The notes under the pieces were generated by a model, which saw nothing but the letters and a program-made list of their open reading frames with translations, made no database searches and was not told the DNA's origin. DNA of 64,000 nucleotides from Alloascoidea africana (taxonomy: Eukaryota; Ascomycota; Alloascoideomycetes; Alloascoideales; Alloascoideaceae). Positions 1-11,033 of the stretch are shown here, in pieces. The position numbers were made by a program, and so were the translations under genes. The DNA is taken from positions 84,945-148,944 of the forward strand of contig JAKTTT010000049.1 of the NCBI GenBank assembly GCA_030581615.1. Reading direction: 5' to 3'. Numbering within the stretch: position 1 is the first letter of the stretch; each line of letters opens with the position of its first letter.

Positions 1-563
1 TCTCCTATCAAAGGGGAACAGATAGGCTATTTATATAAATCTATAGAAGCCTCGCTACTAGAGAGGGCTACTAGAGAGGGACGAGATCACCCGTCCGAGG
101 CTAACACGATGTAGTTTTGTTCTTTTCTTAATTTAGGATCTGAATACAGATTTTGAATTAACTTGTAGAAAAGACTTAGAATTAGACGAGCCTGAGCATG
201 CCCTACAATCAGACAACGATGTATGTTCTGAACAAGACTCAGCGTGTAAGCTTAAATAACGCGGGTGATAGTCTCTAGTTCTAGCTCTCTAACAGATTCC
301 AACATCGTCAATCTAAGTTGTTTATTAAAGTTAATAAATAGGTGTACTGGAAATTCCTGGTTTATAATTACAAAGTATTGCTGTTTATCGAGGTTTCATT
401 TTGTCGATATTGGCGAAGTGACTGAAATTAATGATCATCGACTGATCTTTTAGGCCGTATGTGCTGATCTTATTAATTGCAAAAGTAACTTCTTGATCGT
501 ATGTGTGTGTGATTACCATGATAAATATAAGTAGGCGTCTCGATATACTCTATACACTGCATT
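1..563. other. Left edge, no gene supported
   Basis: No convincing gene. Frame 1 is open from base 1 to a TAG at 112-114 and could be the tail of a gene lying to the left, but I recognise nothing in it. A 14-bp unit (GCTACTAGAGAGGG) occurs twice in a row at about 53-80. The small ORF at 265-453 has no recognisable content. The right part should hold the 3' UTR of the GPI12-like gene. Confidence 0.3.
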
Positions 564-1412
564 TCACAACATTTTGTCCAAATCGTTTATCGACATGTAG
601 CGACTTGTTAGCAGCCATCCCCATCTGAACCATTTCATCTGTGATTTATGGCCAAACCTCATTGCACTCAATCCATTGATATAAGATTCCCTATCTCCAA
701 CGATCCTGAAGGTCTGACTATTATTATCAGTGCCTTCGATTGGCAAGTCCGGATCTACTTTGCTTCCGACGAGTTTTTCGAAAGCTTTGCAAATGATGGT
801 AGCAAAAGACTCTGTAAAAGAACTATATTTCTGCAAAAATGGAACTGTTCTTAATGTCCAGACCTGTCTTGTCCTTGTTTCCTTTTCTGAATGAAGCCAT
901 TTGGAGGCAGCTGAGTTTAGTGATATATGATTTGGGTGCGAAGAGATTCCATGCTGATCAAACGTTAAAATAGTGTTAATCTCAGGAAACATCTCATCCA
1001 CTATATCAACTACAAGAGTCGTATTCCAATGCGCTGCCATAGAGTCCTGCAATCTTGGGTTATCAAGAATGTGGACATTCGTGCTTTGTATTCCAAAATA
1101 AGCAACTGCGTCCTTCAATTCTTGTGTTCGAATATCCCCTAGACCTTCATAGTTTCCAGTTGATATGCAGAGTATGTCCAGATCAGCATTCTGGTGTGAA
1201 AGATGGGCTAATGTTGGGGTGAAGAACATTGATTCATCATCAGGATGGGCTATTAGTAGCAGTACCCTGGAGTTGAAGGGAAAAGGCACGGCTTTTGAAT
1301 TGAGATCTAGAGCCAAAAGATTGACTAGACCAAAGCTTAAGTTCCATAGTACAACCAAGAACAATGGAAAGCTCGTTAGGAGAAACAATCTCATGGCTAA
1401 TGAAAAGCGCAT
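564..1412 (-). CDS. GPI12: N-acetylglucosaminyl-phosphatidylinositol de-N-acetylase (PIG-L/GPI12)
   Basis: This 282-residue protein removes the acetyl group from GlcNAc-PI, the second step of GPI-anchor synthesis, at the ER membrane. Residues about 5-30 form a hydrophobic N-terminal anchor. The PIG-L/LmbE metal site follows: AHPDDESMFF near residue 55, and a second motif, TFDQHGISSHPNH, near residue 150, whose Asp and His residues are the family's zinc and catalytic ligands. Length is close to S. cerevisiae Gpi12 (about 300). The start is the first ATG of the open frame; a second Met at codon 7 is possible. No intron is needed. It is divergent from the amidase at 1630, leaving about 217 bp of shared promoter. 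The family call is firm from the motifs. Confidence 0.93.
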   Translation of the reverse strand: MRFSLAMRLFLLTSFPLFLVVLWNLSFGLVNLLALDLNSKAVPFPFNSRVLLLIAHPDDESMFFTPTLAHLSHQNADLDILCISTGNYEGLGDIRTQELKDAVAYFGIQSTNVHILDNPRLQDSMAAHWNTTLVVDIVDEMFPEINTILTFDQHGISSHPNHISLNSAASKWLHSEKETRTRQVWTLRTVPFLQKYSSFTESFATIICKAFEKLVGSKVDPDLPIEGTDNNSQTFRIVGDRESYINGLSAMRFGHKSQMKWFRWGWLLTSRYMSINDLDKML

Positions 1413-1629
1413 CTGGGGTCAATGGCAGAGGTTATGTTGGCAGGTTGCACCAAGACAATGGGTGTATGGGTGTATCTGAGCGGATCTCTGCATGGCGACA
1501 AAAAGAGAAAGCGTGCTTCGGGTGCATGCATATACTCACCCAACTCCTTTCATTTCTTTTCTACCTTCATTTCTTTACTTGCCTTAGTATTTTGTGGGAA
1601 ATATAGGTTGGATTCCTGCTACAAATAGA

Positions 1630-3448
1630 ATGAGTAAGGAAAGATCTTGGCAGATATTAGCAGCCGAAAAGCAGCAATCATTGCTTGATTCTATTCCTCG
1701 TGAGTGGCGCCTCGGCTCGAATCAAACTCCATCCTCGGAGAAGGACTCAAACGCAGATGATTTCATTGACAGGGTCATCGAATCAACAAAAGAACAAGAA
1801 ATCTGTCATTTACCTCTAAAAGATCTAATAGCTCAACTTGAAACTGGGCGTCTAACTGCAGTCGAGGTGGTGCAAGCATTTTCTCATAGAGCTTGTTTGG
1901 CGCATCAGTTGGTGAGTGGATAAATCCTGTGCAATTCTTGCTATGATTGTATGATAGACTGACCTGTCAACATGATGATTGTTAGGTTAACTGTTGTAGT
2001 GAGATATTTGTTTCTCGCGCACTACTAAGAGCAAAAGAGCTGGATGAGTACTATGAAAAGCATCAGAAAACTATGGGGCCGCTACATGGGGTTCCTATAT
2101 CATTAAAGGTAAGGAACATCAGAAACTGTGAGAAGTCTAACCTGTGTTAACACCATTACTAAAGGATCAATTTAATGTTGAAAACTTGCATTCTGCTCTT
2201 GGATTTATTGCGCCATTAACCAAGCCTCCTGTTTCCAAATCTGAGGAATCACTTCTTGTGATGCTGCTTGAGCAAATGGGGGCCGTGTTCTACGTAAAAA
2301 CGACTGTTCCCATGTCAATGATGTGCTCAGAAACCATTTCCAATGAGCTTGGTTATACGTACAATGTGTTAAACCGAAGATTATCCAGTGGTGGAAGTTC
2401 AGGAGGAGAGGCATGCTTGCTTGGTGCACACGCATCGATTCTGGGTTTTGGAACAGATATAGGCGGGAGCTTAAGAATTCCGGCATCGTTTGTTGGATGT
2501 TATGGCTTCAGACCTTCAAGCGGCAGGTTGCCATATCTCAATGTCTCCAATACGATGGATGGACAACCGATCATGCCATCTGTTATAGGACCAATGGCAA
2601 GATCACTAGAGGATATCGAATTCATCATGGATTTAATTCTTCAGCAAGAGCCATGGAAACTTGATGCAAAAGTGGTTCCTATGTCATGGAAAAAGAATAT
2701 TGAGTTGGAGATAACTCACACCTTTGGAATCATGAAATGGGATACACTTGTGACGCCACATCCTCCAATTCAACGAGCTATTACCATTATGATTTCTGCT
2801 TTACAAAAAGCGGGTCACAATGTGATAGAGTTGGAGCATCCTTACGCAAAGGAGATCTACTCCGTTCTATCCGAAATATACCACTCAGACAACTACAAAG
2901 AGATCATAAATAGGTGCAAAGAAAGCGGGGAGCCTCTTATCCCCAATCTTCAAAAATATGTGGACAAGCCCGATTCGGAGAAAAAGATATTTGATATCGA
3001 TGCCTATTGGGAGTTGGCAAATAGGAGATATCTTCTCCAGCAGAAATACTTTAGCTTTTGGAACTCGACAGCTTCGTTGACAAGGTCAGGCAACAAAGTT
3101 GACGTTATAATCATGCCTGTGTGGACAAGCGCAAGCTTCAGGCCGATGGATGGGGGGAAATCAACAGTTTATACCTCTATTCAAAACCTTTTAGATAGTC
3201 CAGCCGTGACAATTCCAATCTCTAAAGTTGATAAGAAAGTGGATCTTAAACTCAACGACGGAGACTGGAAATGCGTTGATGAAAGAGATCGCATCAACAT
3301 GCAAACATATGACCCTGAGCTCTTCCACGGCATGCCCGTTTGCCTCCAGGTAACAGGGAGAAAGTTTGAAGAAGAAAAGGTACTCAAATGCGCCAAAATA
3401 GCAGAAGATGCTGTTAGAGCATATCAGAACAGACCACATAAACTGTAA
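1630..3448 (+). CDS. Amidase-signature hydrolase (fungal acetamidase/AMD2-like), three exons
   Basis: Exons 1630-1911, 1986-2108 and 2165-3448 give 562 residues. Introns are 74 and 56 nt with GTGAGT and GTAAGG donors. Splicing joins HQL to VNCCSEIF and ISLK to DQFNVE, which restores the family order. Amidase-signature enzymes hydrolyse carboxamides with a Ser-cisSer-Lys triad. The Lys is in PISLK at the end of exon 2. The Gly/Ser-rich signature (SSGGSSGGEACLLG) and GTDIGGSLRIPASF, with the other serines, lie in exon 3. Length matches yeast Amd2 (about 549). No signal peptide or membrane segment is seen, so it is probably cytosolic. The substrate cannot be read from the sequence. The start is the first ATG that gives the usual N-terminus; another in-frame ATG lies 36 nt upstream. 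Confidence 0.9.
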
Positions 3449-3534
3449 ATATGTATGTAGCAGTTACCCGCCTCCCAAAGTGCCACCATCTAAAAACGCT
3501 GGTAGCAGCATCGCCATGTTCAGGTCTGGCCAGC

Positions 3535-4616
3535 ATGTCGAATTCGCAATGGGCCAGCGTGCCCCAGAAAGTAGATGACGATCCATTCACGATAGACGCA
3601 GATGACGATGATGATGAAACGAGATCTCTAGGTCCTCCATCATACTCGCAAGCTACACAGCCATTGTCATCCACAACATATGACCACAAGCCTCGCTATG
3701 ATGATGACGATGACGATGACTTACTGGCGGATATTGTAGACGACGAGGATTTTGCTGGTCCTTCAGCAGCAGCGAATATTGCATCAGCACGAATTGAAAG
3801 TGACGTGCAACAGCAAGGAGCTGGAGCATCAACTTTGGGAGCTGGGGCACCAGGCTTTGGTTCCACATTTCAAGGATTTGGAGGATTTAGCAATTTCAGT
3901 GCCTTTAACAATTTTGCAAGCACATCTAATGGCACAATTGCTGGTGAGCGGGTAGAAGAACGACGGTTTACTGGTGGAGATACGCTTGATGAACCAGTCA
4001 CAACAACACTTATGAGAGATTTGAAGAAAACGGGGAAACGGTTGATGGTAGTCGTGTGGCCCAGATTGCTCAACAAGTATATTCCAGAGTCAACCACTCA
4101 GGCGATTGAGGGCACAATGAGCGGTGCTTTGCTTCATGAGTGGGATCTATGGTATGTTAAAATCACACAGAGTGTTTGCCAGTAGTGGTGGTTTGAAACT
4201 AATCTGTTTTTAGGGGTCCATTGGCATTTTGTCTTTTGTATTCGTTAGTCCTCGCGATAATTGCACCAGATAAACAGTCATCAGTTGTGTTTTCAGGCAC
4301 GTTTGTGCTGATCTGGTTAGGGCTTGGTCTAACAACTTTGAACATTCAGCTTTTGGGTGGAACAATCTCTTACTTCCATGCACTATCTATCATCGGCTAT
4401 TCCTTGTTCCCGATAGTGATTGCCTCCGTGTTTAGCACTTTCATTAAGCTTCGTTTGGTTAGGCTGTTTATCGATCTGTTTTTTGTTGGTTGGGGTCTCT
4501 ATTCTGCAACCTATTCGTTAAGAAATTGTGGCGTCTTACCGAATCGACTGGTCTTGGCCATTTACCCAGTCGGATTATTCTTCATTGCTCTAGGATGGTT
4601 GTGTATTGTTACATAG
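3535..4616 (+). CDS. YIP4: Yip1-family Golgi membrane protein, YIP4/YIPF6-like, two exons
   Basis: Exons 3535-4151 and 4214-4616 (62-nt intron, GTATGT donor, ACTAAT branch) encode 339 residues. Yip1-family proteins bind Rab GTPases and act in ER-Golgi transport. The first ~115 residues are acidic (runs of Asp near 25 and 60) and then Gly/Phe/Asn-rich. A conserved block follows (GGDTLDEPVTTTLMRDLKK), then HEWDLWGPLAF across the splice junction, then about five hydrophobic segments to the C-terminus. The TLDE and DLWxPL elements are as I remember yeast Yip4. It is longer than Yip4 (about 235) because of the N-terminal tail. The start at the MSNSQ methionine is preferred over an in-frame ATG at 3451, which lies only 3 nt after the amidase stop. 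Confidence 0.85.
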
Positions 4617-4854
4617 AGTTGTTATTCTCTTGGGAAAGTTTTGGATTTACAATTTTTATGTAGCAGAAGAAGGTGTCACTTTTAATGTCGCATCACACGG
4701 GTTAAAATGGTTGCGAATTTCTCTGATCAGGTTATAGAGAATGAGAGACAACAAAAGATAAAATGAGAGAGAGAGAAAATAGAATGCAGATTTTGTTGGT
4801 ATGGTTCGTATTTTTGTACGTTTATAACAATACATTGGATGAAAAAGATTGGTC
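4617..4854. other. Convergent 3' region of YIP4 and the Zn2Cys6 gene
   Basis: About 240 bp of AT-rich sequence between two converging genes. It contains a GAGA-rich run near 4760-4785. No gene or terminator hairpin was recognised. Confidence 0.4.
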
Positions 4855-7653
4855 TCATGAAGTATCCCCGAACAAAGCCATATCCATATTAGAACTTATA
4901 TCCCAACACCAATTGTTGAACCATGCCAGGTTGTATTCCATATCCATCAAATTCTTGGTCTCGCCTTCTGATCCAAAATATGGCGAGGCATTAGAAAGGT
5001 CATTATTACTAGAAGGCGTAAGGGAAATTGTATTTTCAGCAAGTAGGGAAGGAGAATTGTCGTGTGTATTTTGATTAGAATTGGCTAAAGAGGTGGAAGA
5101 TAGAGGTTGGTTAAGGTTTGGAAGCTCATGTTGTAGTTTTGGCGGTAGCAGCTCCGAATACCGTACATAACTTGTTTCATTCCCATTTCCATTCCCATTT
5201 TGAGTATTACTCAATGGAGGGAAAATGTTATCCACGGTCACATTACCCAAGTTGGTCTGGGTAGATAACAAGGACGTGGCTCCGGGAGTAGACGAAGCGG
5301 TTGGGGTTGACGTATTAGCCTGACTCCAATACTCGGGATTCCTCAGTCGGGATGTAAAGTTTTCGCCAACTTTCCCCAGTTGGCCAAATCTCGTTTTGTT
5401 CACTTCTTTGCTTCCATGGTCAATTCCAGCTTTTGCAATTGCACTCATGGATTCTTCCATTCTCAAATATGTCATGTGGTTAAAAGTTTTCAGAGCCCAA
5501 AGGCATTCTTTTGCCATGTGGAAAGTATTCATTTGACAAATTTCAGTGAGTATTTTGATCGTTTTGGATAATTGTTCGTTGCATTCGGACAAGTAGAGGC
5601 CCGAATTGATACATATGACAAAAGTAGATCCGGCAACGTAGAGGGAAGAAAGCGGCAACCACCAGGGTGATAAAATCTTTTGTGAAGAAACAAGCGTCTC
5701 AACGGTGTTCACCATGCCCTTTGCCGCTTCCAAACATGCTTTACGACTTGAACCAGGAGCCTGTGTATCCAGCGAAATCAGAGGGAATAGGGACCTTGCA
5801 TGGAGCTCAAAGCAAGTATTGTAATAAGTCAATCTCAAATGGGCAACCAATGCTGGATTCCACTTTTGAGTCTCGTGGTTGTAAGATTCCAGTTCCTCAA
5901 GAGAATTCTCCCAATCGGAAAGCCCAGCATGGGTACTCTGTAAGACCGATCTGGGCATGCCTTCTCGAGATCCACCAATTCTCAAGTTCTCAAGCATCAT
6001 GGTCAGTCGCAGAAACGTATGGGACAGTTTGTTGTTCCAGCCGTCATCCTCTTCTTCAAAGTTTGCCCTGGGCCAAGGCAAGGTGACCTCACTATCGCTG
6101 AGACAGAACGGTCTACCCATTTCTGTGCATATCAGCCTGTCCATCATGTAACAGCTCCAAAAGACCCGTTTCCGTTTCAGAAGCTCATACTTTAGTTTCA
6201 CAAACTGATTAACTTTCAAATTCAGTCCCATTCCTTTACACATATGGGTTGCCTGGCCCAGGGCCGCCCAACAAGAAGTTTGTCGATGGCATATCCGCAA
6301 GTACAAAGTGATAAGTAACCAGCCTTGTAAGATTTCAACACTTTCACATTCAAACGACATTGATTGAATCGCCTGATGTGCATCTTCAAAAAGGCGTTCT
6401 TCCAATCCCTTTTCATATTTTTTCTCTCCACCACTTGTAAATTCTGAGAATCGCATTGCAAGACAACAAACGATATGGATCAAGGCGGTGAAGAGGCGGA
6501 TTTCAGGTTCCGTATCCGGACGATGGAAATATTTGTTATACTGTACCAGAAATACAGATTCATGAAGAATGCAGAAAAGTGGATTTACTTCACGTAGAAA
6601 ATAGTCAATCAGAAATCGACCAAGTTCTTTATCCACAAGCTCTGGAGTGCTCCCCAATTTGATCGGATTCAAATAGTGTTTCCCTGACATGTTCCAACCA
6701 TACCGCGTAACTCTTGGAGAATGTACCAGTTTTTGATGCTCGGGGGTCAAGTTCATCCGTAGATATTTTCCGATTCGTGATGTTAGCGAGAGAGTGTATT
6801 TCTTACCAACTCTACCCTTTGAAGTCCAGAAAAATCGTACATCGCCGCCGTTGTTATCCAGTTCCTTGCCATTGTGATGACTGTTCCCATTCGAATTTAT
6901 GCTATTGATATTGATGTCATTGCTGGCGGTCTCTGTGAAAGCCTGTCCCGTCTCAAAACTGGCTCTGTCCAGATCCGAGGAGGCGCGAGTCAACACTGTT
7001 GTATTCACTTTCGCCAGAATTGATTCTAGGTTGTAAATCCGTGCCCTCAGGTGGTCTATCGTTTCGCTTGTTCCTGTCGTCTCGCCGCCGCCGATATGAA
7101 ACTCGGCACCTTTCAATGTCTGACCCCCGGCTTCAGTCTCGGTTCTTATAGAAGATGCTCTGCTGTTGCTGTCATTGGTGGTTGGTTTCAATCCATTTTT
7201 GCCGCTTGAAGCGACAGCGACTGTGTTGGAAGTGGTGGTCGTGGTCGTGGTGCCAGTTGTTGGAGACAAGGACACGGAAGATGATCCAGCCGCTGCTGCC
7301 GCTGAGTGTTGTTCCCCAATGATTGGATCCGGGCCCTCTATAGTAATAACAGATTTCGTTCCATCATCGTTTAACTTTAAGTATGTGGTTGTCATTTTCC
7401 CCGCGTTAAAATAGGTGTAGGCACATTGAGCTTCGTTTTTAAGACAATGGGCACAGGGTAATTTCCCATTACATTTGATCTTGTGTTTTTTGCATCGGTT
7501 ACAGGCTTTGGAAACACGAAGTCGAGGTCGTTTGTTTTTACCCACTGTGAGGGAGGAGGAATCGTTAGGATGCGCCAACATCGGCATGGTAGGCATCGAC
7601 ATCGGGATCTCGGGATCCGACGTGTTGGCCCGCTTCGCAGGGAAAGAAGTCAT
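4855..7653 (-). CDS. Zn2Cys6 transcription factor with fungal-specific middle domain
   Basis: 932 residues from the first real ATG (7653); the frame stays open upstream to 7767 but only with non-ATG codons. The binuclear zinc cluster is complete: six cysteines spaced C-x2-C-x6-C-x5-C-x2-C-x6-C, starting at KACNRCKKHKIKC (about residue 50) and followed by a basic stretch. A Ser/Thr/Asn-rich linker comes next. The fungal transcription-factor middle domain follows, with the usual helical stretch around WAALGQATHMCKGMGLNL and KRKRVFWSCYMMDRL. The C-terminal ~180 residues are Asn/Ser/Thr-rich and plausibly an activation region. It should be a nuclear DNA-binding regulator of a CGG-type site. I cannot assign it to a named regulator; the cluster resembles Hal9/Tbs1-type factors only loosely. 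Confidence 0.9.
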   Translation of the reverse strand: MTSFPAKRANTSDPEIPMSMPTMPMLAHPNDSSSLTVGKNKRPRLRVSKACNRCKKHKIKCNGKLPCAHCLKNEAQCAYTYFNAGKMTTTYLKLNDDGTKSVITIEGPDPIIGEQHSAAAAAGSSSVSLSPTTGTTTTTTTSNTVAVASSGKNGLKPTTNDSNSRASSIRTETEAGGQTLKGAEFHIGGGETTGTSETIDHLRARIYNLESILAKVNTTVLTRASSDLDRASFETGQAFTETASNDININSINSNGNSHHNGKELDNNGGDVRFFWTSKGRVGKKYTLSLTSRIGKYLRMNLTPEHQKLVHSPRVTRYGWNMSGKHYLNPIKLGSTPELVDKELGRFLIDYFLREVNPLFCILHESVFLVQYNKYFHRPDTEPEIRLFTALIHIVCCLAMRFSEFTSGGEKKYEKGLEERLFEDAHQAIQSMSFECESVEILQGWLLITLYLRICHRQTSCWAALGQATHMCKGMGLNLKVNQFVKLKYELLKRKRVFWSCYMMDRLICTEMGRPFCLSDSEVTLPWPRANFEEEDDGWNNKLSHTFLRLTMMLENLRIGGSREGMPRSVLQSTHAGLSDWENSLEELESYNHETQKWNPALVAHLRLTYYNTCFELHARSLFPLISLDTQAPGSSRKACLEAAKGMVNTVETLVSSQKILSPWWLPLSSLYVAGSTFVICINSGLYLSECNEQLSKTIKILTEICQMNTFHMAKECLWALKTFNHMTYLRMEESMSAIAKAGIDHGSKEVNKTRFGQLGKVGENFTSRLRNPEYWSQANTSTPTASSTPGATSLLSTQTNLGNVTVDNIFPPLSNTQNGNGNGNETSYVRYSELLPPKLQHELPNLNQPLSSTSLANSNQNTHDNSPSLLAENTISLTPSSNNDLSNASPYFGSEGETKNLMDMEYNLAWFNNWCWDISSNMDMALFGDTS

Positions 7654-8969
7654 GTTCGCAGTCCAGCAAGTTGGGGGATTTCGTCCACTCTGTTTACTCC
7701 CCAGGAGCAGGAATAAAGTTGGCTGTGCTTCGCAGATTGTTCGTTGGTGATGATGCCCTCGTTGCACCTCCAGAGTGGAGGGTGTGTGGGTGTTCTGATT
7801 GTAGGAACGGAATGAGTGAAAAAAGGATCCATGTGGTAAGCAGATAAAAAGGAGATGGGCTTAGAACAACTGATGGCATCTCCCCCATCAGTGGTCAGTC
7901 GGTAATCGTGAGTGATGGTAGTGGTACTAAACACAAACATCATCATCATAAAGGTCAGGTCAAATTCAAAGTGCATTATCGCTTCTTTTAAGTTGGGGTA
8001 CGTTTTCATGGTTGATCATGAAAGAGGTCCATCGTCAGGCTATTTGTTTCAAGTTCTGTTTCTGTATCAAGCACAAGGATCGGGAGACGGATCTAGCAAT
8101 TTTGGGGGGTTGATGTGACCTATTGCATTATCGTCATCTCCCAAAAACACAATTTGAAATCAGGTTTGCCAAGAATGATTTATCTATACTATCTGCAATT
8201 CAACTCTGAGAATCTACAATCGCCCATTATATACCACTCATTGGGGATTGAACAACTATCAACTGTAAATGATTATTAGTTAGCTTTATTATTAGATTAA
8301 ATCACAATGTAGTCTCGCTAATAGGTTAGGGTAGGATACTAATAGTTGATATAATAAAAACGTTGTAAAAAGGGAAACAAAAGTGAAAAGTGAAAAAAGA
8401 ATTAGTATTGAGACCCTTCTTTCTTCAAGCAATAAGTTTCTCATTCCAAAACAGATATCAACATTTCAAACTTGACACATACGTACTCACGTACAAAAAA
8501 AAAAAAAAGGATATAGATAAAACAGAAAAGTCAAGGTCAAGGACAAACAAGAGGACGGAGAAATATAGATAGATGGCTAGGAAGGGTAGGATTTTAAAAA
8601 AAATTAAAAAAAGGAAGAGAAACAGAGGATGTGTTGAGCAAGAAGAATGCCCACCAAATTATTAGCAAAGAACAGCGGAGGGATTATAACCGGAGGAGGG
8701 AAGAGTCAAAACAATCTTCATCTAAATAAGAGAAGAAAAATCATAATGCAATCACAAGCAATAACAAAAAATCTTCGTCTTGATAGATTTCAATTCAATA
8801 AGTTTACCTTCAAAAAAACAGTTCATTTGCCTTTCAGTTGTAGCAGGATCTGGAAAAGATTAGGAATTAAATTTTTTTTTACTCCTTCTTCCATTCTTCT
8901 CTGCCACAGTTATTCAAGCAAAGGAAATTTCATTCAAGTCTCCTTAGGAATATGAATGGAGGAATTTGT
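7654..8969. other. Intergenic region, 1.3 kb
   Basis: It separates the Zn2Cys6 promoter (left) from the 3' end of the disordered-protein gene (right). It is AT-rich with A-runs near 8497-8510 and 8596-8612. Short open frames here have no recognisable content, biased composition and no splice logic. Nothing else seen. Confidence 0.4.
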
Positions 8970-10745
8970 TTAATCTTTCTTCTCTGGGACAGCCTCCTTC
9001 TTTGGCTCTTCCTTCTTGGTCTCCTCAACAACAGCTGCAGCAACAGGTTCAGCAACCTCTTCTTTCTTGGGCTCTTCCTTCTTGGATTCCTCGGCAATAG
9101 GAGCAACTTCGGGCTCTACCTTGTCCTCGGCTTTTGGAGCTTCAACGGCTTCTTCCTTGGCAGGCTCTGCGGGCTTCTCGGCCTTCTCGGCCTTGTCAGG
9201 GGAACCGCCAAAGAAGCTTCGTCGACGGATGTTGCCAAAAATGGAGTTGCGAATGCTTCGGCCTCTCTTAGGAGCCTCAGGTTCCTTCTTGGTCTCCTTG
9301 GCTGGCTCTTCAACCTCTTCCTTCTTGGCAGTAACGGGCTCTTCAACCTTGGTCTCTGGCTCCTTTGGAGCTTCAATAACATCAGCGGCAGGAGCAGCAA
9401 CATCAGCATCAGCAGGAGCAGCAGCCTCTTCCTTGGCTTCAACAGCAGGTTCCTCTTTGGCAGCCTCGGGCTTTGCGGGCTCCTCAGCTTCCTCCTTCTT
9501 AGCAGCAGGTTCGGCCTCCTTTACAGGCTCATCCTCCTTCTTCTCAGCGGTAACAGGAGAAGCGGATTTTTCCTTCTCGTGGAAAGAGAAATGGGGGAGC
9601 TTGGAGAAGAAGCTGAATCTCTTCTTGTGCTTCTTGGCCTTGTCTTCTTCAGAGGGTTCTGCCTTCTCGCCAGCAGCAGCAGTGGCGGTCTCTGGAGCTG
9701 TAGCATCAGCGGCAGCCTCAGTAGGTTTGGACTCATCTGGAGAGCTTGTTCCTGCAGCAGGGGTCTCAGAAGCCTCAGTGGCCTTCTCCTCGGGGACAGC
9801 AGCGACAGGAGCTTCAGCAGCATCAGCAGCCTTGGCCTCGCCTTCAACGGGCTTCTTGGCTTCTCCCTTGTCATCCAATTCACTGGCCAAGGTCAGGCTG
9901 TTGACAGCATCGGTGTAGAAGCTGCTGCCCTTCTTCTCAGGCTCAGCAGTGGTCTCAGTTGCAGCTACTGGGGCACCTGCAGCAGCAGCGGCGGCCTTCT
10001 CTCCCTCAGCATCAGGAAGAGATGGCTTTTCTTCATCCTTAGCGACAGCCTTGGAGGTTGATGCCTCAGCCTTTGCCTTTTCCTCCTTCTCAGCTTCAGC
10101 AGCAGCCTTTGCCTTTGCCTCTTCCTCAGCTTTAGCCTTTGCCTTTTCGGCTTTTTCCTTCTCCTTCTTTTCCTTCTCAGCCTTGGCCTTTGCCTCCTTT
10201 TCTTGCTTAGCCAACAGTTTCTGCTTTTCCTTCTTTTCCTTTTCTTCTTGCTTTCTCTTCTTTTCGGCCTCCTTACGCTCCTCCTTCTCCTTCTTATGGG
10301 CAGGATTGGACGATAGAGGTTCCTTTAGAGATTCCAAGAACTTTTTGGCTCTCTCCTTGACAGCAGGGGAGGTGGATCTGGAAGCACTTTCCTTCTTTTC
10401 TTCAGCAGGTTTTGATTCCTCAGTGGCAGCAGCAGCATCAGCAGAGGATTCTGGTTCAGCGGTCTTCTCGTTGGCTTCGGGCTTTGGCTCTGCCGGTGCC
10501 TCAGTGACGGGTTCAGCATCCTTGGGGGCGCTTGATTCAGCAGCTTTTTCTATAGGGGCAGATTCCTCTTTTGATTCAGCAGCAGGAGCAGGAGCAGCGG
10601 CAGGGGCAGCAGCAGCAGCAGGCTTTTCCTCTTCAGCGACTGGGGTTGGATCAGCAGCTGGAGCAGCAACAGCTGGAGCGGGAGCAGTGGTAGGCTCAGT
10701 AGGAGTGGGTGGCACCACAGGGGTTTCGGTCGCTGGTGTGGACAT
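8970..10745 (-). CDS. Large Ala/Glu/Lys/Pro-rich intrinsically disordered protein
   Basis: 591 residues, single exon, ATG at 10745. Almost the whole chain is low-complexity A/E/K/P sequence. Residues about 140-225 are a Lys/Glu-rich stretch with long helix or coiled-coil propensity. Three short islands break the pattern: VKERAKKFLESLKEPL (about residue 135); a basic-aromatic element with RFSFFSKLPHFSF (about 385); and RGRSIRNSIFGNIRRRSFFG (about 505). Such basic/Phe islands in disordered fungal proteins often bind membranes or partners; that is inference. No catalytic domain, signal peptide or membrane span. I do not recognise an orthologue. The even codon pattern and length make it a real gene; the long open frames on the opposite strand are compositional shadows. 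Confidence 0.8.
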   Translation of the reverse strand: MSTPATETPVVPPTPTEPTTAPAPAVAAPAADPTPVAEEEKPAAAAAPAAAPAPAAESKEESAPIEKAAESSAPKDAEPVTEAPAEPKPEANEKTAEPESSADAAAATEESKPAEEKKESASRSTSPAVKERAKKFLESLKEPLSSNPAHKKEKEERKEAEKKRKQEEKEKKEKQKLLAKQEKEAKAKAEKEKKEKEKAEKAKAKAEEEAKAKAAAEAEKEEKAKAEASTSKAVAKDEEKPSLPDAEGEKAAAAAAGAPVAATETTAEPEKKGSSFYTDAVNSLTLASELDDKGEAKKPVEGEAKAADAAEAPVAAVPEEKATEASETPAAGTSSPDESKPTEAAADATAPETATAAAGEKAEPSEEDKAKKHKKRFSFFSKLPHFSFHEKEKSASPVTAEKKEDEPVKEAEPAAKKEEAEEPAKPEAAKEEPAVEAKEEAAAPADADVAAPAADVIEAPKEPETKVEEPVTAKKEEVEEPAKETKKEPEAPKRGRSIRNSIFGNIRRRSFFGGSPDKAEKAEKPAEPAKEEAVEAPKAEDKVEPEVAPIAEESKKEEPKKEEVAEPVAAAVVEETKKEEPKKEAVPEKKD

Positions 10746-11033
10746 TATAGAGCTAATTTGGAACTAAGTAGTTGTGAGGGAAGAGCTGGTTCAATGTAGT
10801 AAGTACCTGGCAGGGAGGATTGAAGTATGAATTAAAGAGGAGAATGTTGGGAAGTACCTGGGAGAGACAGGACTGGATTGATTGAACAAGAATCTGGTGG
10901 TATTAAAGATTAAAGTCTCTGGACAGGGAAAGGAAGTAGGAGAAGAAGAGAGAGAAAAAAGGGAGGAAGAGTAAAAATAAACAGGACACTGGAATGTGCA
11001 CCAAAAGGGAATTCTTGCGAATCACAGTTTGGA

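Noticed and set aside
1-259. Open frame 1-114 plus a possible spliced last exon at 137-259 ending in TAA
   Set aside because: The only donor GT near 111 is in phase 2 and the acceptor exon is in phase 0, so the two frames do not join. No recognised content.
8952-10061. 369-codon plus-strand ORF (and others opposite the disordered protein)
   Set aside because: It lies antisense to the A/E/K/P-rich gene; its Leu/Ser/Gly-rich translation is the compositional mirror of that gene.
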